From assembly GCA_964447175.1 (NCBI GenBank), contig CAYURP010000002.1, positions 50,220-114,219 of the forward strand: 64,000 nt of DNA, read 5' to 3'. Each line of letters starts with the position of its first letter. Positions within the stretch are counted from its first letter, which is position 1. Below, piece after piece: positions 43,293-52,056 of this stretch. The notes below the pieces were generated by a model. The model made no database searches. It worked only from the letters and a program-made list of their open reading frames with translations, and was not told the DNA's origin. The translations under genes were made by a program, and so were the position numbers. The DNA is from CAYURP01 sp964447175. GTDB lineage: Bacteria; Zixibacteria; MSB-5A5; SM23-73-2.

Positions 43293-44733
43293 GGTCATAG
43301 AAAAAAGGGAAAAGGCTTTTGATTCGTTCGTTCTGGAAAAAGGGAAAATATTGGTAAAACAGCTCTTTGCCAGCCTGAAAACGGCTCAACTTTATGACCA
43401 GAACAATGCCATGTTCTCAAAACAAAGTAACGCCTTAATGGACGTAGTTAATGATCTTGTGAAAAATGAGGGGCAAATCCAGCTCAGGTTCAAAGAGGGG
43501 TACATCTTTTTAAATGAGGTCAGGTTGAAATTTGGCGTGGAAGGATACTCAGCCAGCCGGGCTCTTCTGGACGATTTTCCCAAATACTGGATTGAGGGTT
43601 TAAGCATTGAATCCGGGATAATCCAGAGGGAACTGGATAAGTTCATCTCCCTTTTTTCGCATCTTGATCCGGAAAAGGAAGGCACATTTGAAACAGTTAA
43701 GACTCGATTGAACCAGGTGGGAATAGAACATATCAAACTGAGCGAACTGGTCTTAAAAGACGAGGATTCTCATTTAAGGTCCAGGGAGAAAAGAAAAGAG
43801 GTAGCCAGAAAAACCTTCTTTCATGCGGTTGCCATGATAAGGGATGTTACCGGATACGTGGAGACGGAAAAAGTAGTGCCGGTAGTTAAGCTCAAAAGGG
43901 CAGTTCAAAAATTGGTGGATCAGATCATTGAGGAAGAGGAGACCTTCATGGGGCTTACCGCCATTAAAAGCTTCGACGAGTATACCTATGTGCATTCAGC
44001 CAACGTTTGTGTGTTGTCCATACTTTTCGGGCTCAGGTTAGGACTGGATAAGAAAAGATTATCCGAGCTGGGATTTGCTGCCCTGTTCCACGACGTTGGA
44101 AAGATAAAGCTTCCTCACGACCTCATAGCCAAGCCTTCGGAGTTCAATGAGAACGACTGGAGCATGATTAAAAAGCATCCTTCGCTGGGGGCTAAAAGTC
44201 TATTGGGAATCCGGTGTCTGGATGAATACTCCCAGAGAGCGGTTGTGGTGGCATTTGAGCATCATCTGAATCTGGATCTTTCCGGTTACCCTGAGCTCAC
44301 CAAGCCCAGGGAAATAAACCTTTTCTCCAGAATTGTGAGCATAGCCGATGCTTACGACGCCATGACCTCGGGCCGGGTCTACATGAAAACACCCATTTCT
44401 CCGGATGAGGCTTTGAGGAAAATGCTCTACAGGCAGGGTAAATTCTACGATCCGGTGCTGCTGAAGGTCTTCGTAAATGTGGTGGGGGTCTATCCGGTGG
44501 GCACTCTGGTATTCTTGAATACAAGTGAAATGGGCATAGTCCTCAAAATTAATCCGGATGATATGGTTCGTCCCGTAGTCCGGATAATAGCAGATAGGCA
44601 GGGGGTAAAGAAATCCCCTGTGGAGGTGGATTTAAGCAAAAAGGATACAGCCACGGATGAGTACTCCCGGTTTATCGTGCAGACCCTCGATCCCTCCCGG
44701 TATAAATTAGACCTTTCAAAATATCTGCTTTAA
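43270..44733 (+). CDS. HD-GYP domain protein (putative c-di-GMP phosphodiesterase)
   Basis: 487 residues. The HD-GYP domain (about 220-410) has the metal residues HD at 274-275 (LFHDVGKIKLP), HH in FEHHLNLDLSGYP, and GYP at 339-341, so it should hydrolyse c-di-GMP or a related dinucleotide. The N-terminal about 160 residues resemble the same module of the preceding HEAT protein. The C-terminal about 80 residues form a small beta domain. The gene overlaps the HEAT gene, so a second in-frame ATG at 43282 is an alternative start. No GGDEF gene is in the window. Confidence 0.9.
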   Translation: MKRFMKAEVIEKREKAFDSFVLEKGKILVKQLFASLKTAQLYDQNNAMFSKQSNALMDVVNDLVKNEGQIQLRFKEGYIFLNEVRLKFGVEGYSASRALLDDFPKYWIEGLSIESGIIQRELDKFISLFSHLDPEKEGTFETVKTRLNQVGIEHIKLSELVLKDEDSHLRSREKRKEVARKTFFHAVAMIRDVTGYVETEKVVPVVKLKRAVQKLVDQIIEEEETFMGLTAIKSFDEYTYVHSANVCVLSILFGLRLGLDKKRLSELGFAALFHDVGKIKLPHDLIAKPSEFNENDWSMIKKHPSLGAKSLLGIRCLDEYSQRAVVVAFEHHLNLDLSGYPELTKPREINLFSRIVSIADAYDAMTSGRVYMKTPISPDEALRKMLYRQGKFYDPVLLKVFVNVVGVYPVGTLVFLNTSEMGIVLKINPDDMVRPVVRIIADRQGVKKSPVEVDLSKKDTATDEYSRFIVQTLDPSRYKLDLSKYLL

Positions 44734-44736
44734 GCT

Positions 44737-45252
44737 CTAAAAGTACAAGGAAAACAGGATCTTTACCCGGTGATCTTTATCTAGTTCAGGTAACAGCTCC
44801 ACTTTTAAATCATCCATTTTCTCTTTGTCGAATGTGTAAAGATGGGCATCCACGTAGGCATCGAACATGCTCAAAAATACTATCCCGGAGATGACCCAAA
44901 GATAGAGATTCCGCCGATCCCGGTGGAACTGGTACTGGTCGAATTCCCAGTACTGCTCCGCTGAATAAGGGGGTGCGGACTGGAAGTTCGTTTTGTGAAA
45001 ATTCGTTTTTCGCCATTCATCAGCTGCCAGGATAATATAGGTGGTCTCCACCCCAAAAACTAAAGCTGCCTTAATATATTTTTCATTATAAAACTGCCCC
45101 CAACCCGGAAAAGCAACAGACCTGAACAAGGCCCCCATAGGGGCTTTCTTCTTAATTTGAACTGAAACTGAATCTGATCTTTCCTGTGCAAGTAACAGGC
45201 TTGGAAAAATCACAAAGAAAAACCAAAAAGCTGTTAAGATAAGTCTTTTCAT
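44737..45252 (-). CDS. DUF5683 envelope protein
   Basis: About 171 residues with a signal peptide (LILTAFWFFFVIFPSLLLA). SVAFPGWGQFYNEKYIKAALVFG is the DUF5683 hallmark of an FCB-group membrane protein, followed by two further hydrophobic stretches (AALVFGVETTYIILA and YLWVISGIVFLSMFDAYVDA). A longer frame starts 13 codons upstream, but AGGAG precedes the ATG at 45252. It lies back to back with the HD-GYP gene (3-nt gap, convergent). The function is unknown. Confidence 0.78.
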   Translation of the reverse strand: MKRLILTAFWFFFVIFPSLLLAQERSDSVSVQIKKKAPMGALFRSVAFPGWGQFYNEKYIKAALVFGVETTYIILAADEWRKTNFHKTNFQSAPPYSAEQYWEFDQYQFHRDRRNLYLWVISGIVFLSMFDAYVDAHLYTFDKEKMDDLKVELLPELDKDHRVKILFSLYF

Positions 45253-45414
45253 TCTCCTGTTTATAATAGCAATAAAGAAATAATAAGACAAGTATGTTTT
45301 TTTGGTTCTTCTGCAAAAGAGATGATAAAGAATTGGTTTATGGAAGGCATTAATGCCACGGTGTGTGATCCTTTGTGTTTTACCTTCTTGAAAACAACAA
45401 GCAGGTTCTTTGAA

Positions 45415-45466
45415 CTCACCCCTTTTAATCCCCCTCTCTTAGAAAGAGAGGAGGTTAGGGGGTGAG
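45415..45466. repeat. CTCACCCC/GGGGTGAG palindromic repeat
   Basis: CTCACCCC (45415-45422) and GGGGTGAG (45459-45466) are outer arms, with CCTCTCTT/AAGAGAGG forming an inner stem. It resembles the C-rich hairpin at 221-267 in order and composition. Confidence 0.5.
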
Positions 45467-45618
45467 TTTTCAGGATGTCATCCCACTTAACTTAAAACGA
45501 TACTTTTTCTTATCAAAAACTACGACGACTAAATTGGAGAAGAAACGTTTTTTAATATCAAAAAGGGTTTACAGCATCACGGGCTGTCTCAACCTGTGAT
45601 ACCAAAAGGATCAAATTT

Positions 45619-45671
45619 GTAGTTGCTAGATTCATCGAGCTAAAAGAAAGCCCCATAAATGGGGCAACTAC
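45619..45671. repeat. GTAGTTGC/GCAACTAC-framed hairpin
   Basis: The outer arms GTAGTTGC (45619-45626) and GCAACTAC (45664-45671) are perfect, and an inner GCCCCAT/ATGGGGC stem occupies 45650-45665. The GTAG/CTAC boundary matches the family listed at 360-427. Confidence 0.6.
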
Positions 45672-45689
45672 AGCTCGCCAAAAAAGTAG

Positions 45690-45719
45690 GCCAGAACCTA
45701 ACTTAAGTTAGGTTCTGGC
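45690..45719. repeat. 28-30-bp perfect palindrome, copy 2
   Basis: GCCAGAACCTAACTT followed by its exact complement. The core is identical to 37074-37101. It lies 90 nt downstream of the thiL stop in the minus direction. Confidence 0.85.
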
Positions 45720-45808
45720 ATTACTATTCACCAATCACTAATTACTAAAACCATATGGCCGAAGACAGATCTCTGTCCCTATGCGGTTTTAGCACAAATT
45801 AGATTTTT

Positions 45809-46798
45809 CTAAAAATGGGAGTATCCTGCTCTTCTGAGATTTTTCAAATTGCCTTTTAAGTCAAGAATTTTCATTCCATCTTTTTCATTCTTGATCTCAC
45901 CCACCACGGATATCTTTAAATCCGGTGCTTTTCTTCTCAGTAACTTAAGCTTCTTCTCCTGCCCTTTTTTTATGGTAAACAAAAGCTCGTATTCCTCACC
46001 TGAGCTTAAAGCTAAATCCAGAGGTGATTTTCCCAAAACTTTTGCCATTTTCAGAAGGCTTTTGCTGATGGGAATTTTTCCTGCGAAGACCAAAGCTCCT
46101 ACCTGGCTCTCCTCGGCGATGTGATAAAGGTCCGATCCAAAACCATCCGAGATGTCTATCATTGAGGTTACATTCAGGGTCTGAACCAACTCTCTTGCCT
46201 GGTTTATCCGGGGCACAGGTTTCAGATGTTTTCTCAACCAGCCGGGTTTTGAAGGTTTCTTCGCCTTTAAAATCTCCAAGCCGGCTTGAGATTGACCCAG
46301 ATCGCCTGTAACGCATATCAAGTCACCGGGTTTTGCCCTTGATCTTTTTACCAGAAACTTGGGTTTGGTCTCACCTAAAAGGGTTATAGAGATTATGATC
46401 TCAGATGAAAGAAAGATGTCCCCTCCGCAGAGCTTACACCGGTATCTTTTTGCCAGATCGTTCATCCCTTTATAGATTTTCAAAACATCTTCTGTTTTTT
46501 CGTTTTTGGGCAAGCCTAATGAGATCAAACCGAAGGTGGGAATTCCTCCCATAGCTGCCACATCCGACAGATTGGCTGCCATGGCCTTCCATCCCACTTC
46601 CTGGTAAGAGTAATAGCTTAAGTCGAAATGCACCCCTTCCCGGAGAGCATCGGTGGTAAAGATCAGATATCTTTTCGGGGTGATTTTGATTATCGCTGCA
46701 TCGTCCCCGATTCCTAAGACCAGATTTTTATCTTTTGCAGGGAATTTCCTCCTGATCAGATCGATCAGTCCAAACTCTCCAATTTCTTTTAGCTTCAT
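45809..46798 (-). CDS. thiL: Thiamine-monophosphate kinase
   Basis: 329 residues. ThiL phosphorylates thiamine monophosphate to the active diphosphate using ATP. LGIGDDAAIIKITPKRYLIF, LSYYSYQEVGWKAMAANLSD and the GGDIFLS segment are ATP- and substrate-binding motifs of ThiL, with length close to the family. Thiamine biosynthesis genes are not nearby. It follows the propeller gene by 3 nt, so they share a transcript. Confidence 0.92.
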   Translation of the reverse strand: MKLKEIGEFGLIDLIRRKFPAKDKNLVLGIGDDAAIIKITPKRYLIFTTDALREGVHFDLSYYSYQEVGWKAMAANLSDVAAMGGIPTFGLISLGLPKNEKTEDVLKIYKGMNDLAKRYRCKLCGGDIFLSSEIIISITLLGETKPKFLVKRSRAKPGDLICVTGDLGQSQAGLEILKAKKPSKPGWLRKHLKPVPRINQARELVQTLNVTSMIDISDGFGSDLYHIAEESQVGALVFAGKIPISKSLLKMAKVLGKSPLDLALSSGEEYELLFTIKKGQEKKLKLLRRKAPDLKISVVGEIKNEKDGMKILDLKGNLKNLRRAGYSHF

Positions 46799-46801
46799 AA
46801 T

Positions 46802-48283
46802 TTAATCGATTCTATAGGGGCTGTTCCAGTAAAAGCGGGTTAGCCCTTCCGGCGTCCCGAACCAGATATAGTTACCATCCAAGACCATATCCTGAACGTT
46901 GTCATCTAAAAGCCCATCCTCCTGGTCGAACAACCGCCACACTTCGCTTTCAAGCTTCATTTTCCATACGCCCTGGGGAGTTGCCACCCAGATGTTTCTG
47001 CCATCGCATAAAATTTTATTGATTCCGGTTCCTGGAAAATTCACCCTGGCTGGATAGGCTTTTATTTCCTGGTTTGAGGTGTTATAAGATAATATTCCGG
47101 CATCAGTACCGAACCAGATGACATCCTTGTATCTGGTGATGGATCTGACCGGGGAGTTGAGGATCCCGTGGGGCGTGGAAAATCTGGACCAATCCCCTGA
47201 AGATTTATTCATCCGCACCACACCCCATTCGGTTCCCACCCAAACCCACTGGGAGTCGGTTTCGATTGCGGATATGTAAACGTTGTCCACCAGATTATTT
47301 CTGAAATAGCCCAGGGTATCTTTTTCCATCCAGTAGAAGTTCAGCCCTGATTCGGTCCCGATCCAGAGCACCTCTTCATCGGATTTCAAGGCGCTCACCC
47401 AATTATCCCTTAAGCCACTAAAGGTGTTGTAAGTTCTCCAGAGGTCCTTTTTCTTGTTGTACCGGATTAGCCCCTCCTCGGTTCCAAACCAGACATACTG
47501 GGAATCGGCTTCAATTACATTTACCCGGTTAGTTACCAATCCATTTATGTGTCCAGCTTCAAAGTAATCCCAGAGATTTTCCCCTCTGGTGAATTTGGTT
47601 ATTCCCTGGGATTCCGCGTAAATCCCTCTTCCTCCCACCCAGATCACTCCCTTATCCAGACAGACAGCATTTACATCCGAATCGTAAAGGCCAAATTTGA
47701 ACATCTGCAGATCCAGGCTTCTTACTGAGCCCAATCCAGCATTCAATCCCCAGGTTCCCAGCCACAGATCGCCCCACTCGTCCAGATAATGGGCGGTGAT
47801 GGTATATCTATTCAAATACATGTCTGTGATGTACCCTTCCGAATAGAAGTGATACCCGAAATCCATGAAAAAGACCGGCAGTGCAGTGCCGGCTTTCTCG
47901 TTTTGCAAAAAATTTTCGGGGAAATCACCCCCGATATACCAGTTCCGGAAAATAGGTTTATACATACATACTCCGGATCGGGTATCAAACCAGATCTCGT
48001 CTTTTTCCGGATCGTAAGCCACTCGGTTTACCTGGTTATCCAGAAGCCCGTCAGAGGTGGTGAAGGGTGATTCCCATTCTCTAAGATTTTTATTATATCT
48101 GGATACCCCACCGGTGGTACCAAAATAAACATGATCGAAATCTATGGCGATCGAGGTTATGTATCTTAAAACCGTATAGCTGACCCAATCCCCCTCCAGA
48201 TAACGCCCCTTAGCTGACAGATCAGGGGTTAATAGTAAAAGAGCAAAAAACAAGCCGAGCAAATATTCAGGTTTGATTTTCAT
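46802..48283 (-). CDS. Secreted beta-propeller protein (two-component-regulator propeller type)
   Basis: 493 residues. A signal peptide (YLLGLFFALLLLTPDLSA) precedes about ten Reg_prop-type repeats: VYFGTTGGVSRYNKNLREW, VWFGTEEGLIRYNKKKDLW, LWIGTESGLNFYWMEKD, VWVGTEWGVVRMNKSSGDW, IWFGTDAGILSYNTSNQ and IWFGTPEGLTRFYW. In contrast to the usual situation, no transmembrane helix or kinase follows. It pairs with thiL at the DNA level only. It may be a periplasmic binding or scaffold protein. Confidence 0.83.
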   Translation of the reverse strand: MKIKPEYLLGLFFALLLLTPDLSAKGRYLEGDWVSYTVLRYITSIAIDFDHVYFGTTGGVSRYNKNLREWESPFTTSDGLLDNQVNRVAYDPEKDEIWFDTRSGVCMYKPIFRNWYIGGDFPENFLQNEKAGTALPVFFMDFGYHFYSEGYITDMYLNRYTITAHYLDEWGDLWLGTWGLNAGLGSVRSLDLQMFKFGLYDSDVNAVCLDKGVIWVGGRGIYAESQGITKFTRGENLWDYFEAGHINGLVTNRVNVIEADSQYVWFGTEEGLIRYNKKKDLWRTYNTFSGLRDNWVSALKSDEEVLWIGTESGLNFYWMEKDTLGYFRNNLVDNVYISAIETDSQWVWVGTEWGVVRMNKSSGDWSRFSTPHGILNSPVRSITRYKDVIWFGTDAGILSYNTSNQEIKAYPARVNFPGTGINKILCDGRNIWVATPQGVWKMKLESEVWRLFDQEDGLLDDNVQDMVLDGNYIWFGTPEGLTRFYWNSPYRID

Positions 48284-48305
48284 ATCTTATTAACTATGAT
48301 TATCA

Positions 48306-49502
48306 TTAGCCCGAGAGGAAGTCAAAAACACACTGGGACAAAACTGCTGTCCCAATCTTTATAGCATTTTCGTCCACGTTGAACTTGGGGTGATGCCAGG
48401 GATAAATAGCTTTTTTCTTAGGATTTCTTATGCCCACTCTCATGAAGGTTCCGGGAACCTCATTTAGGAAATAGGCACAATCCTCACCCCCCATAACCGG
48501 ACTTTTTATTTCAAATATGGCTTTTTTAGAATAGAGCTTTGCAATGGCTTCTCTTGCCAGCTTGGTCATGTTCGGGTCGTTTATTAGAACTGGGTAGCCT
48601 TGCCTGTAATCCAGTTCAAAATCAGCACCGGCCGACCTGGTTATCCCGGAAACGAGCTGTTTAATCATTTGAGGCATCTTCTTATTTACGTTCTTATTCA
48701 GAGTCCTGACCGTTCCTTTCAAGGCCACCTTATCGCAGATTACATTGCTGGCCGTTCCGCCTTCGATAACACCAATGCTTACTACTACGGGGTCAAGAGG
48801 ATTAATTCTTCTGGAGACTATGGTCTGCAGAGCCTGTATCACCTGAGCAGCAACTGATATGGCATCCACCCCCTGATGCGGCCTTGCACCATGTCCGCCC
48901 TTTCCGGTTATGGTCAGATCAAAACTATTAGTATGAGCCATCATAGCTCCTTCTCTGATTCCCATTTTGCCAACGGGAATAGAGGGCTCAGTGTGAAGGG
49001 CAAACAGACCAGAAACATCCGGGTTTTTCAAAACACCGGCCTTGATCATGGGCAAAGCACCTCCGGTTCCAGACTCCTCAGAGGGCTGAAAGATGAATTT
49101 CACATTCCCCGGAAGCTCGCTTTTAATTCTGGACAGGACAGTAGCAGCCCCTATAGCGCAGGTCATATGAACATCATGGCCGCAAGCATGCATCTTGCCC
49201 TTGATTTTGGATTTATAGGATACGTTAGTTTGTTCTGTAACAGGCAGAGCATCCATATCCGCTCTCAAAGCCACCGTTTTCCCTTTTCTGTCTCCGTACA
49301 AAACACCAACAACACCTGTTTTGGCAATGCCGGTCTTGACCTGGAAATTTAATTTCTTTAGTTCCCTGGTAACTCTTTTAGCGGTCTCAAACTCCTCAAA
49401 GGCAACTTCTGGATATTGGTGAAATTCCCTTCTGAGTTTAACTAATTTTGGAAAAATCTGTTCAGTTATTTTTTTGATTCTTTCAGGAATCCCTTCTCTC
49501 AT
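48306..49502 (-). CDS. M20-family amidohydrolase
   Basis: 398 residues. The metal-binding ACGHDVHM and the preceding ALRADMDALPV are the signature of the N-acyl-amino-acid amidohydrolase/hippurate hydrolase group, and EESGTGGALPMI and MGGEDCAYFL follow. A dimerisation domain sits in the middle. It hydrolyses amide bonds of N-acylated amino acids or short peptides. AGAAGGG lies before the ATG. It lies 22 nt upstream of the propeller gene. Confidence 0.92.
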   Translation of the reverse strand: MREGIPERIKKITEQIFPKLVKLRREFHQYPEVAFEEFETAKRVTRELKKLNFQVKTGIAKTGVVGVLYGDRKGKTVALRADMDALPVTEQTNVSYKSKIKGKMHACGHDVHMTCAIGAATVLSRIKSELPGNVKFIFQPSEESGTGGALPMIKAGVLKNPDVSGLFALHTEPSIPVGKMGIREGAMMAHTNSFDLTITGKGGHGARPHQGVDAISVAAQVIQALQTIVSRRINPLDPVVVSIGVIEGGTASNVICDKVALKGTVRTLNKNVNKKMPQMIKQLVSGITRSAGADFELDYRQGYPVLINDPNMTKLAREAIAKLYSKKAIFEIKSPVMGGEDCAYFLNEVPGTFMRVGIRNPKKKAIYPWHHPKFNVDENAIKIGTAVLSQCVFDFLSG

Positions 49503-49602
49503 TTTCCCTTCTCTTGATTAAAGTAATTGCATAAGCTAAAAACTCCCAACTTATTTCATTCAATTACTCATATACGTTTTAACCTTGACCTATACAAAAC
49601 TC

Positions 49603-49652
49603 GCGTAGCGGAGGGTTTATCCCTCAGCAGAGCCATAAAGGCTCTGCTACGC
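49603..49652. repeat. GTAG-framed composite hairpin at the nnr stop codon
   Basis: The outer arms GCGTAGC (49603-49609) and GCTACGC (49646-49652) are perfect. Inside are GAGGG/CCCTC and GCAGAGCC/GGCTCTGC hairpins. The last base of the element is also the last base of the nnr stop codon. It has no T-run. Confidence 0.65.
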
Positions 49653-51235
49653 TAATTTTTATTCTCTAATATATTTATTAGCGCCTGAGGTATCTTCTCC
49701 ATTATATCCCCGGCGATCATTCCCATCTCCTCTTTTTCATCTCGTGTCAAATCGCCAGCCAAGCCGTGGATGTAAACTCCACAATTTGCTGCGTCCAGCA
49801 TTATCTTATTTATATCCCTTCCCCTTCTGTCAAACAACATCTGAGCTACCAGACCGATTATGATTCCAGTTAACACGTCCCCGGAACCTGCAGTTGCCAT
49901 GCCGGCATTGCCGGCTGAATTGACATATACCTTGCCTTTTGGCTCGGCAACTATGGTGGGAGCACCCTTGAACACCAATACACAATTAAACTCCCTGGCT
50001 GAATCCAGAGCATATTTTATTCTGGTTTTTGCAATCTCCTCTACGGAGACATTTATCAACCTGGACAGCTCCCCAATATGTGGGGTCAAAATCAAAGGGA
50101 TATCTATCTCTTTTAAAATGGATGAGTCTTTGGCAATGGCATTTAGACCATCGGCATCCACTAAGGTAGGCAGGGTCGTCCTCTTGAGTATCCTTCTGAC
50201 AAGCTCAATGGTCTCGAAATGCTGACCCAATCCCGGACCCAAAGCCAGACAATCTCCCCACTGGAAAAGCTGGATTATCTCACCCAAACCCCGCAGAGCT
50301 AAAGCACCTTTTTTCCTCACATCAGGCAGAGGTTTGGTCATAACTTCGGTTAACTTGATTTCCATTATATCATTTAAGCTCCTGGGCACGCCTAAAATTG
50401 CCATTCCTGCTCCCACCCTTAATGTGGAAGTGGAGGCTAATGCTGCTGCACCGGTCATTCCGGTGGAACCGGCTATTAACACAACCCTGCCGCAAGTGCC
50501 CTTGTAGGCATCGTCTGGTCTTTGAGGAAGCAGGGCTTTGACCTCCTCTTTGGTTATCAGATTTAAATTCAGTTTCTCTTTATTTATGATTTTCCGGGGG
50601 ACTCCAATATCGACTACGGTAACTTCACCTGAATATCTCCTTCCCGGATGGAAAAAGTGTCCTATTTTAGGTAAGGCCATGGTTGCTGTGTGATCGGCTT
50701 TCACGCATACCCCTTCAGCCTCGCCAGTATCGGTATTCAATCCTGAGGGAACGTCAATGGCTAAAACAGGAGAATTGGATTTGTTGATGAATTCAATTGT
50801 ATCGGCATACAATCCTTCTGCTTTTCCCTGAAAACCTGTACCAAAGATAGCATCCACTATTAAATCGGAATTGGGATTTTTTGGTAAATCCTTTTTCCGG
50901 GAAAGCTCTTTAATCGGAAGTCCCATATCCTGTGCCTTTTTCATATTGACCTTAGCATCCCCTTTGACTTCTGCTTTTTTACCTAAGAGAAATAATTTCA
51001 CGTCTGCTCCCCACTGGGAAAGATATCTCCCCACCACAAAGCCGTCACCGCCATTGTTCCCTTTTCCGCAGAAGATCAAAACCTTTTTTTCTTTGAGATC
51101 CTGGCCCAGCATTTTCCTTGCGACCTCAGCAGACCCCTTTCCGGCTTTTTCCATCAGCTTTAGACCGGGGATTTTCTCACCCTTAATTGTCCTTGTGTCG
51201 ATATTCCTCATCTGCTGGGATGTGACTAATTTCAT
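49652..51235 (-). CDS. nnr: Bifunctional NAD(P)H-hydrate repair enzyme Nnr
   Basis: 527 residues, typical for the fused enzyme. The N-terminal half (1-about 215) is the YjeF-N epimerase with FCGKGNNGGDGFVV. The C-terminal half is the ribokinase-like ADP-dependent dehydratase with GSTGMTGAAAL, TPHIGELSRL and NAGMATAGSGDVLTG. It repairs NADHX and NADPHX in the cytoplasm. The gene starts 8 nt after pyrF. The weak upstream ribosome site suggests coupling with pyrF. Confidence 0.94.
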   Translation of the reverse strand: MKLVTSQQMRNIDTRTIKGEKIPGLKLMEKAGKGSAEVARKMLGQDLKEKKVLIFCGKGNNGGDGFVVGRYLSQWGADVKLFLLGKKAEVKGDAKVNMKKAQDMGLPIKELSRKKDLPKNPNSDLIVDAIFGTGFQGKAEGLYADTIEFINKSNSPVLAIDVPSGLNTDTGEAEGVCVKADHTATMALPKIGHFFHPGRRYSGEVTVVDIGVPRKIINKEKLNLNLITKEEVKALLPQRPDDAYKGTCGRVVLIAGSTGMTGAAALASTSTLRVGAGMAILGVPRSLNDIMEIKLTEVMTKPLPDVRKKGALALRGLGEIIQLFQWGDCLALGPGLGQHFETIELVRRILKRTTLPTLVDADGLNAIAKDSSILKEIDIPLILTPHIGELSRLINVSVEEIAKTRIKYALDSAREFNCVLVFKGAPTIVAEPKGKVYVNSAGNAGMATAGSGDVLTGIIIGLVAQMLFDRRGRDINKIMLDAANCGVYIHGLAGDLTRDEKEEMGMIAGDIMEKIPQALINILENKN

Positions 51236-51243
51236 AAAGAAAC

Positions 51244-52056
51244 CTATTTTTTTCTGAAACTGTTTATGGTATCCCTGAGCTCTTTTGCCTTAGCCCTGGC
51301 AGCATCAGCGAAATCTTTTTCAGAAGAGGCGTAGATTATTCCCCGGGATGAGTTTATCGCAGCCAAATTGCCTTGATCATCTGTTCCATACTTTATCGTT
51401 TTCTCCACATCACCTTTCTGGGCTCCAATACCCGGAATGAGAATGGGAAGTTTTCCGACGATTTCCCTGATCTTTTTTAATTGCTCCGGATAAGTGGCGC
51501 CCACAACCAGGCCACAATTTCCTTTTTCATTCCACTGGAGAATTTTTTCAGCTACCAGCTCATATAACGGTCTATTGTCGATCTTCTGGAGTTGAAAATC
51601 CTCTGCGCCCTTGTTGGAGGTCAGGCACAAGATGAAGGCACACTTATCTTCATAAGCTAAAAATGGAGAGATGCTGTCTTCTCCTAAATAAGGACTTACG
51701 GTAACTGCATCCCCTTTCAAATCATCAAAAATGGCTTTGGCATACATCCTGGAAGTATTGCCGATGTCTCCCCTTTTGGCATCCAATATAATAGGAATAT
51801 GTTTTGGGATATACTCGCAGGTCTTTTTCAGAGATTCCCAGCCTTTCAGTCCTTGAGCTTCATAAAAAGCCAGATTGGGTTTATAAGCACATACCAAATC
51901 AGAGGTGGCGTCGATAATACTTTTATTAAAGGAGAAGATGGGATCATTTTCTTTGAGCAGAAATTCGGGAATTTTCTCTGTGTCTGTGTCCAACCCCACG
52001 CAAAGAAGTGAATTATTCTTTTTGGTGATATCTAATAATTTCTCGATAAATCTCAT
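51244..52056 (-). CDS. pyrF: Orotidine 5'-phosphate decarboxylase (type 2)
   Basis: 270 residues, the longer archaeal/eukaryote-like PyrF type. LLCVGLDTDTEKIPEFL is motif 1, and IILDAKRGDIGNTSRMYAKA holds the catalytic DxKxxD. Catalyses the last step of UMP synthesis. The start codon follows the pyrD stop directly (0-nt gap). It is part of the pyrK-pyrD-pyrF block. Confidence 0.95.
   Translation of the reverse strand: MRFIEKLLDITKKNNSLLCVGLDTDTEKIPEFLLKENDPIFSFNKSIIDATSDLVCAYKPNLAFYEAQGLKGWESLKKTCEYIPKHIPIILDAKRGDIGNTSRMYAKAIFDDLKGDAVTVSPYLGEDSISPFLAYEDKCAFILCLTSNKGAEDFQLQKIDNRPLYELVAEKILQWNEKGNCGLVVGATYPEQLKKIREIVGKLPILIPGIGAQKGDVEKTIKYGTDDQGNLAAINSSRGIIYASSEKDFADAARAKAKELRDTINSFRKK

Larger units (their letters stand above)
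45253..45808. other. Gene-free region with four repeat elements
   Basis: No coding region or tRNA is visible. The region holds a CTCACCCC/GGGGTGAG palindrome (45415-45466), a GTAGTTGC/GCAACTAC-framed hairpin (45619-45671), the second copy of the 28-bp palindrome (45690-45719), and an ACAGA/TCTGT hairpin followed by CCCTA at about 45766-45781. Confidence 0.55.

Noticed and set aside
37074..45719. The two 28-bp palindromes as a CRISPR array or transposon ends
   Set aside because: There are only two copies 8.6 kb apart with no spacers, and no transposase or target-site duplication is visible.
46798..46802. A TPP riboswitch before thiL
   Set aside because: Only 3 nt separate thiL from the upstream gene, so there is no room for a riboswitch.
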